From: Acinetobacter dispersus
GTDB lineage: Bacteria > Pseudomonadota > Gammaproteobacteria > Pseudomonadales > Moraxellaceae
Assembly (NCBI RefSeq): GCF_009884975.1
Contig: NZ_CP041970.1
Coordinates: 2,418,001-2,482,000, forward strand
DNA length: 64,000 nt
Direction: 5' to 3'
Positions within the stretch are counted from its first letter, which is position 1; each line of letters starts with the position of its first letter. The position numbers and the translations under genes were made by a program. Shown piece by piece: positions 9,132 through 17,797 of the stretch. The notes beneath the pieces were generated by a model. The model saw nothing but the letters and a program-made list of their open reading frames with translations, ran no database searches and was not told where the DNA came from.

Positions 9132-9977
9132 TTATGTTTTAAAATCGATTTGCAAATTATCAATCAAACGTGTTGAACCCAGCTTCGCTGCAATAAATAA
9201 CACCAAGTTTTGGTCAAATTGCTGAATCGGTTGCAAGTTGGTTTGACGAGCCTCCACATAATCCACAACAAAGCCTGCCTGTGTCAATTGAGCTGAGATA
9301 TTTTCTAACACTTGTGTAAGTGTCTGCCCTTCATGCAATTGTTGTTCAGCTTGTTTGAGCAATTGGTAAATTGTCGGTGCAAGTGCACGTTGCTGTTCAG
9401 TTAAATAACCATTACGTGAACTTAAGGCCAACCCATCTTCAGCACGAATAATTGGCACACCAATCACTTCCAGTGGCATATTTAAGTCTTGCACCAACTG
9501 ACGAATCACGGCCAGTTGCTGATAGTCTTTTTGCCCGAAAAATGCATAATCTGGCTGTACAATGTTGAATAGCTTGGTCACTACAACCGCGACACCATCA
9601 AAATGACCTGGACGTGATTTACCACAAAGATCGTCGGTAATTTGGCTAACACTGATATTGGTCAAACGTGGTTGAGTACCATACATTTGCTCAACAGAAG
9701 GCGCAAAAATAATATCGCAGCCCGCATCTGCCAATAAACGACTATCTTGCTCTAAAGTACGTGGATAGCTATCAAAATCCTCGCCTGCACCAAACTGAAT
9801 TGGATTGACGAAAATACTCACCACGACCACATCACAGAGTTTTTTTGCTTCACGCACCAAAGTCAAATGACCTTCATGCAGATTTCCCATGGTTGGCACA
9901 AAACCAATCAATTTTTTTGAGCTACGTGTCGGTGCTAGTGATGCAGTTAAGCCTTGTATTGTTGTTTCAGTTTTCAT
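9132..9977 (-). CDS. panC: Pantothenate synthetase (pantoate-beta-alanine ligase)
   Basis: 281 residues. PanC joins pantoate and beta-alanine with ATP to make pantothenate, the CoA precursor. The nucleotidyltransferase HIGH-type motif is in [14 protein letters not shown] (about 28-41), followed by [42 protein letters not shown] and the KMSKS-like LSSRNGYL. The gene follows panB by three bases on the same strand, making a panB-panC pair within the pcnB-folK-panB-panC block typical of gammaproteobacteria. Confidence 0.97.
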   Translation of the reverse strand: MKTETTIQGLTASLAPTRSSKKLIGFVPTMGNLHEGHLTLVREAKKLCDVVVVSIFVNPIQFGAGEDFDSYPRTLEQDSRLLADAGCDIIFAPSVEQMYGTQPRLTNISVSQITDDLCGKSRPGHFDGVAVVVTKLFNIVQPDYAFFGQKDYQQLAVIRQLVQDLNMPLEVIGVPIIRAEDGLALSSRNGYLTEQQRALAPTIYQLLKQAEQQLHEGQTLTQVLENISAQLTQAGFVVDYVEARQTNLQPIQQFDQNLVLFIAAKLGSTRLIDNLQIDFKT

Positions 9978-9980
9978 GAA

Positions 9981-10790
9981 TTAAAGCTCAACTTGGAAAG
10001 TATGTTCCTTGGCCGGGAACGACTGGTCTTGTACTGCGGCATGATACGATTTAAATGCATCTACAATTGCAGTTTCACCCGCTTGCTCTTTCATAAAGTT
10101 ACGCACAAAACGCGCAACACGACCAAAAGTTAAACCCAACATGTCTTGTACAACGAGGACTTGACCATCAGTTTCATTCCCTGCACCAATCCCGATCACT
10201 GGCGTATTCGGGAATAATTCGGCAATTTCTTTACCCAGTTGAGCTGGTACACACTCAAGTAATAAAACTGCTGCACCCGCATCAACCACGGCTTGGCAAT
10301 CTGCGATCAATTGATCTGCTGCTTCACGTGTTCTAGCTTGAAGTTTATAGCCACCAAACACATGTACTGACTGTGGTGTTAAACCTAAATGGACACAGAC
10401 AGGAATACCATTACGCGTCAATACCGTAACCAACTCGCTTAACCATGCTCCGCCTTCGATCTTGACCATTTGAGCACCGACTTGCATCACAGTCTTGGCA
10501 TTTTTCAAGCCATCTTCAAGCGTTGCATAGCTCATGAATGGTAAGTCAGTCATGATTAAGGCATGTGAATTACCACGGCGTACAGCAGCGGTATGATAAG
10601 CCATATCTTCGACAGTGACAGGAAGTGTAGAGTCTCTGCCTTGAATCGCCATTCCTAGAGAGTCACCGATTAAAATCGTATCAATTTCAGCCAATTCCAT
10701 AGCTTTAGCCATACTTGCATCGTAGCAAGTAAGACATGAGAACTTGCGTCCTTCGGCTTTAAACTTTCTTAAGTCACTTAGACTAATCAT
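9981..10790 (-). CDS. panB: 3-methyl-2-oxobutanoate hydroxymethyltransferase
   Basis: 269 residues. PanB transfers a hydroxymethyl group from methylene-tetrahydrofolate to ketoisovalerate to give ketopantoate. Visible motifs are LTCYDASMAKAMELAEIDTILIGDSLGM at the N-terminus (Mg-binding Asp in GDSLGM), VKIEGG with the substrate Lys/Glu, HLGLTPQSVHVFGGY and IGIGAGNETDGQVLVVQDMLG. It lies 39 bases after folK and directly before panC. Confidence 0.97.
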   Translation of the reverse strand: MISLSDLRKFKAEGRKFSCLTCYDASMAKAMELAEIDTILIGDSLGMAIQGRDSTLPVTVEDMAYHTAAVRRGNSHALIMTDLPFMSYATLEDGLKNAKTVMQVGAQMVKIEGGAWLSELVTVLTRNGIPVCVHLGLTPQSVHVFGGYKLQARTREAADQLIADCQAVVDAGAAVLLLECVPAQLGKEIAELFPNTPVIGIGAGNETDGQVLVVQDMLGLTFGRVARFVRNFMKEQAGETAIVDAFKSYHAAVQDQSFPAKEHTFQVEL

Positions 10791-10829
10791 GATGATGTCC
10801 TCTACAGGCGTTTCCAGAACGAAACAGTC

Positions 10830-11318
10830 TTAAGCGGTTGCCCAAGACTGGTCTGCTATTACAGTCAAGTTTGCTTGCTGTACCAGTTCTAAATCTTTTA
10901 AAGAATGACCATTCAATTGTAAATGAGCATCTAAATCTAATAAGGGAAGGATCACAAAATCACGTTCCAACAGACCAATGTGTGGCACGGTTAAACGTTC
11001 ATTTTGAATCTGCTCTTGACCATAGATCAGTAAATCCAGATCAAGGGTACGCTCTCCCCAACGGCGCAAACGGACACGCCCAGACTCTTGCTCAAATTGT
11101 TGTAATTGATCAAGTAAAGCAAGTGGTGCTAGCGTGGTGTCAAGTTGAACAACGGCATTTAAATAGTTGGGTTGATCTTGCGGCCCCATCGGCGGACTTT
11201 GATATAGTCGCGATACCTGTACAGCTCCCAAGGTCGCGAGCTTCGCAACAGCTTCACTCAAAATCTGCTGCGAATCGCCTAAGTTACTGCCTAGACCAAT
11301 ATAGGTACGAATGGTCAT
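10830..11318 (-). CDS. folK: HPPK, 2-amino-4-hydroxy-6-hydroxymethyldihydropteridine pyrophosphokinase
   Basis: 162 residues. FolK pyrophosphorylates hydroxymethyl-dihydropterin in folate synthesis. The N-terminal YIGLGSNLGDS and the signature RWGERTLDLDLLIYG with its Mg-binding DLD are present. Its ATG overlaps the pcnB stop by four bases (11315-11318), so translation is coupled. Pairing of folK with panB makes sense because PanB needs a folate cofactor. Confidence 0.96.
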   Translation of the reverse strand: MTIRTYIGLGSNLGDSQQILSEAVAKLATLGAVQVSRLYQSPPMGPQDQPNYLNAVVQLDTTLAPLALLDQLQQFEQESGRVRLRRWGERTLDLDLLIYGQEQIQNERLTVPHIGLLERDFVILPLLDLDAHLQLNGHSLKDLELVQQANLTVIADQSWATA

Positions 11319-12769
11319 TGCGTTGGCCCAAAAACCACTTGGCTAAGATCACGTTGTACACGTTTACGCTTGAGAATCGGATGATCTGCATTGATTTGAC
11401 CTGAAGTCGAAGATGCTTTCTCAATAAAACGACTGGCGGACTCATCCGCTCGCACACGCTCTTTTTTAGCTCGACGACTTCTTGGCTCAGGCACATTGAC
11501 CAAAGGCTCAATTTCAGTAGTCTTCGGCTCATCCACCTCAGCTGCTTTACGACGTGTCTTACTACGTTGACGGTTGTATTGACGAATCACAGCTTCTTTT
11601 TGGTCTGTGGTCATTTCTTGGTAGGCTTCCCACCAAACACCCATACCTTCAGTACTGCTATCACCTGATTTCTCACGCAGTAACAAAAAGTCGAATCCTG
11701 CACGGAAACGTGCATGCCCTGCCAATGCTTCAATCTGCTGTGGTTTTGGATTCAGTAACCGCGTTTGCATCTCCCAAACTTCACGAATAAAGGTTTCAGC
11801 AAAACGAGGGATAATGGTTCGGGTTGCCTGACGCTTAAGCACATCAAGTCCTGCTTGAGCACGTGCTTCTGCAGGAACAACACCTTTGTTTAAATAAAAA
11901 TCACAACGCTCTAAAAATGGCTTCCACAACAACACTGCATAGAAAAATGCAGGGTTAATGGTTTTACCAATTTGAATTCGTTGATCGGTATTTCTTGCCG
12001 CACGCTCAATAAATGCAGTGAGATTCGGTGGGATTTCGGCAAACAATTGCTTCCAGACACCAAACTCAATCAACATTGGTAGTACACGGGTCAAATGCCC
12101 CATGGTAAATAATTTTTGTGACTCATCGTATAAACGATGTGGCGAGACATCACGCAACAGTTGCGTCATATCTGCATCAAAAACATCTAGAATGGATTGA
12201 TCAATTTGAAAATTCAATTTTGCGGCAAAGCGCAAAGCACGCAACATGCGTACAGGATCTTCTTCAAAACGCTGTGCAGGTTCACCAAGGAAACGTAGGG
12301 TACGCGTATTGATATCATCTACCGCATGGCAGAAATCAAGTACGACACCTTTTCGTGGCTGGTAATACAAGGTATTGATCGAAAAATCTCGACGAGCAAA
12401 ATCTTGCTCAATCGTTCCCCAGTTATTATCTCGAAGAATCATACCAGAGGCACTGGTGACTGCTTTTTTTGGTGGGGCACGGAATGTCGCAACCTCAATC
12501 AGTTCGCGACCAGAATATACATGTGCTAACTCAAAACGCCGTCCGATAATTCGGCAACGTCGACCAAAAACCTCTTTGACTTGGGCTGGTGTAGCATTAG
12601 TAACCGCGTCAAAATCCTTTGGATTAAGACCTAACATCATGTCTCGAACACCACCACCCACAATATATGCCTCGTAGCCTGCTTTCGTCAGACTATCAAT
12701 CACATCTAAAATTGAGGAAGGGAGTTGAGTTGTGGATAAACCACATTTTGACGCACGCAAAGTTTGCAA
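11315..12769 (-). CDS. pcnB: Poly(A) polymerase I, TTG start
   Basis: 484 residues. PcnB adds 3' poly(A) tails that trigger RNA decay. The nucleotidyltransferase beta core has IVGGGVRDMMLG and the catalytic DFDAVTNAT (about 35-60), then the RRDFSINTLYY and EDPVRMLRALRFAAKLNF motifs that separate poly(A) polymerases and CCA enzymes from other families. The C-terminus is long and basic (SKTRRKAAE, KRKRVQRD), as in PcnB and unlike Cca. No ATG precedes the conserved N-terminus in frame. The best start is TTG at 12769 with GGAG 10 bases upstream. Use of weak start codons for pcnB is known in E. coli, where excess PcnB is toxic. Confidence 0.92.
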   Translation of the reverse strand: MQTLRASKCGLSTTQLPSSILDVIDSLTKAGYEAYIVGGGVRDMMLGLNPKDFDAVTNATPAQVKEVFGRRCRIIGRRFELAHVYSGRELIEVATFRAPPKKAVTSASGMILRDNNWGTIEQDFARRDFSINTLYYQPRKGVVLDFCHAVDDINTRTLRFLGEPAQRFEEDPVRMLRALRFAAKLNFQIDQSILDVFDADMTQLLRDVSPHRLYDESQKLFTMGHLTRVLPMLIEFGVWKQLFAEIPPNLTAFIERAARNTDQRIQIGKTINPAFFYAVLLWKPFLERCDFYLNKGVVPAEARAQAGLDVLKRQATRTIIPRFAETFIREVWEMQTRLLNPKPQQIEALAGHARFRAGFDFLLLREKSGDSSTEGMGVWWEAYQEMTTDQKEAVIRQYNRQRSKTRRKAAEVDEPKTTEIEPLVNVPEPRSRRAKKERVRADESASRFIEKASSTSGQINADHPILKRKRVQRDLSQVVFGPTQ

Positions 12770-12851
12770 AAGACACTGTCTCCTACGTCAGGACGTAAAT
12801 AACAATTTGTCGCTAATCATAGCTCTAACACACACAAAGGGCAATTTATTC

Positions 12852-12871
12852 TGTTGTAGTTTCAACAGATC
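12852..12871. other. Hairpin between comEA and pcnB
   Basis: TCTGTTG-TAGTTT-CAACAGA is a perfect 7-base stem with a 6-base loop in the 139-base gap downstream of comEA. There is no T-run on the minus side, so it is at most a weak terminator or an RNA-stabilising stem-loop. Confidence 0.4.
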
Positions 12872-12908
12872 TGTATGCGAAATTAACAACCACATCTCAC
12901 TTTCTTAG

Positions 12909-13337
12909 TTATAACATGAGCCTTGCTCTGTTTTTCTCAAGCAGTTTTGGTCCAATACCTTTTATGTTCATCAACTCATCTATACTTTTAAAAGCACCAT
13001 TTTTTTGGCGATATTCCATAATCGCTTGCGCCTTTTTTTCACCAACGCCACTGAGTGTCTGTAATTGCTGTAAGTTCGTTTGGTTTAAGCTAATTTTACC
13101 GCCTTGAATATTTACAGATGATGAAACTTGTTTAGAATTTTGCTGTTGTGTAGGGCGAGATAAATAATAGTTATTGTTCTGCTGATTCGCCAATTGCTGA
13201 TCACGTACCTGCTGCTGTGCTTTCCATTGCTGATAAGATTGATCAAACTGCTGTGCGTTGAGATGTGAAATACACCCCACGCACAAAAGCATCACTAAAA
13301 AGATCTTATGTTTGCTGCTTAACTGCGGCAATGTCAT
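12909..13337 (-). CDS. comEA: ComEA-family competence DNA-binding protein
   Basis: 142 residues: an N-terminal signal peptide (KIFLVMLLCVGCISHLNAQ), a Gln/Asn-rich linker (about 28-75) and a C-terminal double helix-hairpin-helix domain with LSGVGEKKAQAIMEYR and IDELMNIKGIGPKLLEKNR. Periplasmic ComEA binds incoming DNA and ratchets it through the outer membrane during natural transformation, a trait widespread in Acinetobacter. It starts inside the 3' end of mazG (32-base overlap), so expression is probably tied to mazG or driven from a promoter inside it. Confidence 0.9.
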   Translation of the reverse strand: MTLPQLSSKHKIFLVMLLCVGCISHLNAQQFDQSYQQWKAQQQVRDQQLANQQNNNYYLSRPTQQQNSKQVSSSVNIQGGKISLNQTNLQQLQTLSGVGEKKAQAIMEYRQKNGAFKSIDELMNIKGIGPKLLEKNRARLML

Positions 13338-14112
13338 TGTTCCTCTCCTGCGTTTTTAATTGTCTTTTTGCTTGCTCCCATAGTTCATCCATTTCTGCCA
13401 AACTCATTTCTTGCAAGTCTTTCTGTTGTTCTACCGCCTGTTGCTCAATAAAGGCGAAACGGCTTCTAAATTTATGAATCGTTGCCAGCAATGCAGTTTC
13501 ACTTGAGACACCAAGCTTACGACCCACATTAATCAAAGAGAACAAACAATCCCCAAACTCTTCTTGAATTTCAGCAGCATTTTGATTTCTTAGCGCTTGC
13601 TGTAATTCACATAACTCCTCATCTAACTTGCCATAAGCATCTTCAACAGTTTCAAAATCAAAGCCGAGTTGTGCTGCCTTGCTCTGAATTTCATGTGCCT
13701 GTACCAGTGCAGGCGCATGTTTAATCTCATCTAGCCTTGACTGTACTTTACCTTGTTTTTCTTGTTGTTTGATTTGTTTCCACAACTCACTCACTTGCTC
13801 AGGCCTTAGATTTTGATATTTTTCTGCCTCAAAAACATGCGGATGACGACGAATCAATTTTTCACTGATCGCATTTACCACATCCTGAAAATTAAATAAT
13901 CCTTTTTCATCAAACATTTGAGATTGAAACACCACTTGCAACAATAAATCACCAAGCTCATTACGAATCTCATCGATATCACCCGAACGAATTGCATCCT
14001 CAACTTCATAAGCCTCTTCAATGGCATATCGCGTCAAACTTTCTGGGGTTTGCTGTTGATCCCATGGGCACTTTTGTCTTAGTTCTTGCATGATTGCCAA
14101 TAATTTTTCCAT
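13306..14112 (-). CDS. mazG: Nucleoside triphosphate pyrophosphohydrolase MazG
   Basis: 268 residues with the two-repeat architecture of long MazG. Repeat 1 has KCPWDQQQTPESLTRYAIEEAYEVEDAI and NELGDLLLQVVFQ. Repeat 2 has DEELCELQQAL, EEFGDCLFSLINVGRKLG and the final WEQAKRQLK. The metal-binding EEx(n)ExxD pattern is seen in both. MazG hydrolyses NTPs and in E. coli lowers ppGpp levels, which fits its place near relA. The frame extends upstream of the ATG at 14112, but that ATG has GGAG 6 bases before it and matches the family N-terminus (MEKLLAIMQELR), so I use it. Confidence 0.95.
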   Translation of the reverse strand: MEKLLAIMQELRQKCPWDQQQTPESLTRYAIEEAYEVEDAIRSGDIDEIRNELGDLLLQVVFQSQMFDEKGLFNFQDVVNAISEKLIRRHPHVFEAEKYQNLRPEQVSELWKQIKQQEKQGKVQSRLDEIKHAPALVQAHEIQSKAAQLGFDFETVEDAYGKLDEELCELQQALRNQNAAEIQEEFGDCLFSLINVGRKLGVSSETALLATIHKFRSRFAFIEQQAVEQQKDLQEMSLAEMDELWEQAKRQLKTQERNNDIAAVKQQT

Positions 14113-14213
14113 GATGATCTCCAAACCCAAACAAGCAAATTGTTGCAGCACCAAGCTGCATATGCGTAATATACACGCACGCAAAAATTATCAATATAAA
14201 GCAAGGGAAAGTA

Positions 14214-14987
14214 ATGCAATATAGTGTTTTTATTAGTGGGGCCGCACAAGGAATTGGTGCTGAAATCGCACGTTTATTTCACCAAAAAGGTTTCAAAGTT
14301 GGTATCTATGATATCAACGAAGAACAAGCTCAAGTCTTAGCTGAACAATTGGGAGATAACGCCAAAGCAGGCTATCTTGATGTAAGCAATCACCGTCAAT
14401 GGCAGATCGCACTACAGGAATTTAAAAGCTGGGCTGGTGAACTAAATATCTTGGTCAATAATGCAGGGATTCTCTATTCAGGTGCGTTTGAAAATACCCC
14501 AATTCAATCACATCACCGTACCATTGATATTAACGTTAAAGGTGTTTTGAATGGTTGTCATGCAGCCTTGCCTCATCTGCAACAAGCTCAATTTGCACGT
14601 GTTATCAACCTTTCTTCAGCATCTGCGATTTATGGTCAAGCTGATTTAGCATCTTACTCTGCCAGCAAATTTGCAGTTCGCGGTTTAACGGAAGCCTTGG
14701 ACGTCGAATGGCAAAAATACAATATTCGAGTCTTAGACGTCATGCCGCTATTTGTACAAACCAATATGGTGAAAGACATGGATGCGGGTAGTATTCAAAA
14801 TATTGGTGTGGATTTAACCCCTGCCGATGTGGCGAAACAGGTACTGCATTTGGCACAACAAAAAGACCATGCCCTAATCCCGACCCACACACCTGTTGGG
14901 ATAAAAACCAAATTGATGTATCAACTGTCCAGTATTAGCCCACAGTTTTTAAATCGACTCACCAATATCTTTTTAGCGAAACGCTAA
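14214..14987 (+). CDS. Short-chain dehydrogenase/reductase
   Basis: 257 residues, classical SDR: cofactor motif SGAAQGIGAE at about 8-17, NNAG at about 83, catalytic Ser in INLSSASA, and Y148-x-x-x-K152 in YSASKFA. After the N-terminal beta strand it has YDIN, and an acidic residue there usually favours NAD over NADP. The C-terminal part carries a hydrophobic basic tail (LSSISPQFLNRLTNIFLAKR), which hints at peripheral membrane contact, as in several SDRs acting on lipids. The substrate is unknown. It is divergent from mazG and ends in a strong terminator. Confidence 0.9.
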   Translation: MQYSVFISGAAQGIGAEIARLFHQKGFKVGIYDINEEQAQVLAEQLGDNAKAGYLDVSNHRQWQIALQEFKSWAGELNILVNNAGILYSGAFENTPIQSHHRTIDINVKGVLNGCHAALPHLQQAQFARVINLSSASAIYGQADLASYSASKFAVRGLTEALDVEWQKYNIRVLDVMPLFVQTNMVKDMDAGSIQNIGVDLTPADVAKQVLHLAQQKDHALIPTHTPVGIKTKLMYQLSSISPQFLNRLTNIFLAKR

Positions 14988-15024
14988 AAAAAAGAGGCTT
15001 TAAATGAATTAAAGCCTCTTTTTA
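14986..15024. terminator. Bidirectional terminator between the SDR and the 129-aa gene
   Basis: A 13-base perfect inverted repeat (AAAGAGGCTTTAA / TTAAAGCCTCTTT, loop ATGAA) flanked by A and T runs separates two convergent genes. Confidence 0.92.
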
Positions 15025-15037
15025 ATAAATTGAATCG

Positions 15038-15427
15038 TTAATTGCTAAAACAACCTAAACGGCTAATCGTGAATCGAACCCATTCACCAACAAGCAGCTC
15101 ATCACTTGAAACAATAACATCTTCAACCCGTAAAACCTTGCAATCCACTACAACGGGATTAATCCCAACAATTTGACCAAATGCATGATAAGTCCAACCA
15201 CTAAGATGCACTAAACCATACTTCTGTTCAGCGTTATTGGTAAATATTTCATCCCAACTTTCATCATCGGAGCATTCTATTGACCACTTGAAGTCAAAAC
15301 AGCTCTGTTCTTTATTTTCACGACCACTGAGGCTAAATTCATCAAATACATGATATATCTGTTGATCAACCTCAATAACCGCATCTAAATATATTCCTTT
15401 CGTAGATATTAACTTTGCACGAGGCAT
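15038..15427 (-). CDS. Hypothetical 129-residue soluble protein
   Basis: No signal peptide, membrane segment or motif that I recognise. The sequence is acidic in the middle (IECSDDESWDEIFTNNAEQKYG), rich in aromatic and beta-forming residues, and ends FTISRLGCFSN. It follows relA by 32 bases on the same strand and is probably transcribed with it, which is the only functional hint. It sits where E. coli carries mazEF after relA, but it resembles neither toxin nor antitoxin. Confidence 0.65.
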   Translation of the reverse strand: MPRAKLISTKGIYLDAVIEVDQQIYHVFDEFSLSGRENKEQSCFDFKWSIECSDDESWDEIFTNNAEQKYGLVHLSGWTYHAFGQIVGINPVVVDCKVLRVEDVIVSSDELLVGEWVRFTISRLGCFSN

Positions 15428-15459
15428 CGTATGATCATCCTTTCAGAAATATGATGAAA

Positions 15460-17766
15460 TTAGCTTCCTTGAACCAAACGTCTTGCACTGATAATGCCTG
15501 GTTGTTGCTCTAAACGAGCCAATAAACGAGACAGTTGTGCCAAGCCTTTTACTTCAATCAACAACTTCATATTGGCGATACCATCTGCCTCAGAAATCGT
15601 ATTGACCTGACGAATATTGATTTGGTCTGAGAAAATCACCTGTGTCAGATCTTTCAGTAAACCACGACGATCATAAGCTTCCACCACGATCTGCACACTC
15701 TGACCACGCGTTGGCTGCATTTCCCAATCAGCTTCAACAGCACGCTCAGGTTCTTGAGTGGTCATCCGTAAGTAGTCAGGACACGCAACCTTATGAATGC
15801 TCACACCACGATTCAAGGTGATATAACCACCGATCGACTCACCATGTACGGGCTGACAACATTGCGCAATATGTAGCTCAACATTATCCAAACCATCAAT
15901 CAAAATCCCATGTGCCGATAACGTATGGCTGGCACGTGGATTTAAGGCAGGTTTTAACACCAGTTCAGGTTCGTCTTGATCCAAGTGCATCTGACGATTC
16001 ACTTGATTCATCAAAGCATGCAGACTGACATCACCGCTGACCAATGCAACCAAAATGTCATCACCCGATTTCAGGTTGAAATGAGATGAATAATCTTTGA
16101 GATCAATACTTTTTGGGTGAATTGCTAAACGCGCCAACTCTTTAGTCAGAAGCTCACGTCCAACTTCAACGTTCTTGCTACGATCCTGCTGTCTAAACCA
16201 ATGACGTAACTTGTCACGCGCACGTGCTGTTTTGATATAACCCAGAGAGTTCACCAACCAGTCACGGTTCGGTTCACGGTCTTTCTTGGTTAAAATCTCA
16301 ACCTGCTCACCTGTCTTTAAAGTGTAGGTTAAAGGCACATAACGTTGGTTTACCCGTGCCGCATAGCACTTGTTCCCCACCTCGGTATGCACATGATACG
16401 CAAAGTCAAGAACGGTTGAACCACGTGGCAACTCCTTGATGTCACCATCACGACTAAACACATAGATCTTTTCAAAATTCTCAAAATCTTGAATTTGATC
16501 AATACCATTCGACTCTTCATCTTCACCGTGCGGTGTAGTCTCAGTACGCTCTTGATAATGCTCAAGTACAGCACGTAATGAATGTAAACGATCATTAAAG
16601 GAATGATCGGTATTCTTGGCACCTTCTTTATAGTTAAAGTGCGAACATACCCCAAGCTCTGCTTCGTTATGCATCTCAAAGGTACGGATTTGTACTTCTA
16701 AAGACTTATTCTCAGCAATCACAGCAGTATGCAATGAGCGATAACCGTTTGCTTTTGGATTAGTGACATAGTCATCAAACTGGTTCGGAATGTGACGCCA
16801 TAACTGATGCACAATCCCCAATGCGTGATAACAATCAGGGACACTTTTCACCAACACACGCACTGCACGAATATCATAAAGCTGGTCGAAGCTGAGGTTC
16901 TTGCTTTTCATTTTTCGATAAATCGAATAAATGTGCTTCACTCGGCCAGTGATTTCAGCTTGAATGTCGTATTCACCCAGTTCAGTTTTGAGTTTATCAA
17001 TCACAAACTGAATATATTGCTCACGCTCCAAACGCTTTTCATTCAATAAAGATGCAATTTCTTTATAACGTTCTGGTGCTAAATAACGAAAGGCAAGATC
17101 TTCCAATTCCCACTTGAGCTGGGCAATGCCTAAACGGTGTGCCAATGGAGAATAAATGGTGAGAATTTCGCGTGCCACACGCTCTTGACGCTCTTTGCTT
17201 GCTGTCGCCAACTCACGTAAAGCATAGGTCCGCTCTGCCAATTTGATCAAAACAACACGAACATCTTCGGTCACTGAAATCAGCATTTTATAAATGCCAT
17301 TTAAGTGCTCGCGCTGGTTATTATTAAAATGATCTTCGAGGCGTTTATTCTTTTCAATCAACTCTGACAGTTTACCCATTGCAAGAGTGCCTTGGACCAA
17401 CGCCAAAACTTGCTCGCCAAACTGTTGTTGAATATCTTCTAAGGTGATTAATCCCTCACGTACACTACGATATAACACCGCCGCTGAAAGCGTGTCTTCA
17501 TCAACACGTAAATGGGCCAAAATATCCGCCATACCAATCCCTGTACTAAAGGTATTGATACGATGATTCACCGTCGCTTGTAATTCTTTTGCTAAGGTAA
17601 GCTCTGCAACTTGTTGAAGTTGTTTCAGCTCAGCCCCATCCAAAATACCACGCACTCGATCTAGCCAAGACACTAGACTACTTTGCGCTTCAGCGGCATG
17701 TTCTACAGTCGCTTCCTCAGACAACTCTTGGAGTCGTCCAGGTAACTGCTCACGTACTGTGACCAT
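15460..17766 (-). CDS. relA: (p)ppGpp synthetase RelA
   Basis: 768 residues. RelA makes (p)ppGpp on stalled ribosomes. Domains in order are a degenerate HD hydrolase domain (about 45-220), the synthetase domain (about 245-390) with YDIRAVRVLVKSVPDCYHALG and NPKANGYRSLHTAV, the TGS domain (about 430-490) with VFSRDGDIKELPRGSTVLDFAYHVH, the zinc-finger/helical region with HIAQCCQPVHGESIGGYIT, and a C-terminal ACT/RRM domain. In the HD region the HD metal-ligand pair seen in SpoT is replaced (LSAAVLYRSVREG), so it is a monofunctional synthetase like other gammaproteobacterial RelA. The neighbours rlmD and mazG match the E. coli/Pseudomonas order. Confidence 0.96.
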   Translation of the reverse strand: MVTVREQLPGRLQELSEEATVEHAAEAQSSLVSWLDRVRGILDGAELKQLQQVAELTLAKELQATVNHRINTFSTGIGMADILAHLRVDEDTLSAAVLYRSVREGLITLEDIQQQFGEQVLALVQGTLAMGKLSELIEKNKRLEDHFNNNQREHLNGIYKMLISVTEDVRVVLIKLAERTYALRELATASKERQERVAREILTIYSPLAHRLGIAQLKWELEDLAFRYLAPERYKEIASLLNEKRLEREQYIQFVIDKLKTELGEYDIQAEITGRVKHIYSIYRKMKSKNLSFDQLYDIRAVRVLVKSVPDCYHALGIVHQLWRHIPNQFDDYVTNPKANGYRSLHTAVIAENKSLEVQIRTFEMHNEAELGVCSHFNYKEGAKNTDHSFNDRLHSLRAVLEHYQERTETTPHGEDEESNGIDQIQDFENFEKIYVFSRDGDIKELPRGSTVLDFAYHVHTEVGNKCYAARVNQRYVPLTYTLKTGEQVEILTKKDREPNRDWLVNSLGYIKTARARDKLRHWFRQQDRSKNVEVGRELLTKELARLAIHPKSIDLKDYSSHFNLKSGDDILVALVSGDVSLHALMNQVNRQMHLDQDEPELVLKPALNPRASHTLSAHGILIDGLDNVELHIAQCCQPVHGESIGGYITLNRGVSIHKVACPDYLRMTTQEPERAVEADWEMQPTRGQSVQIVVEAYDRRGLLKDLTQVIFSDQINIRQVNTISEADGIANMKLLIEVKGLAQLSRLLARLEQQPGIISARRLVQGS

Positions 17767-17797
17767 ACCTTTCTCCTCTGGATATGTAACTCATTTT

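Noticed and set aside
10838..11404. 188-codon plus-strand ORF opposite folK
   Set aside because: Antisense to the clearly recognised folK and the end of pcnB; sequence has no recognisable fold.
15038..15427. Toxin-antitoxin gene after relA (position of mazEF in E. coli)
   Set aside because: A single gene of 129 residues with no resemblance to MazE/MazF and no partner ORF.
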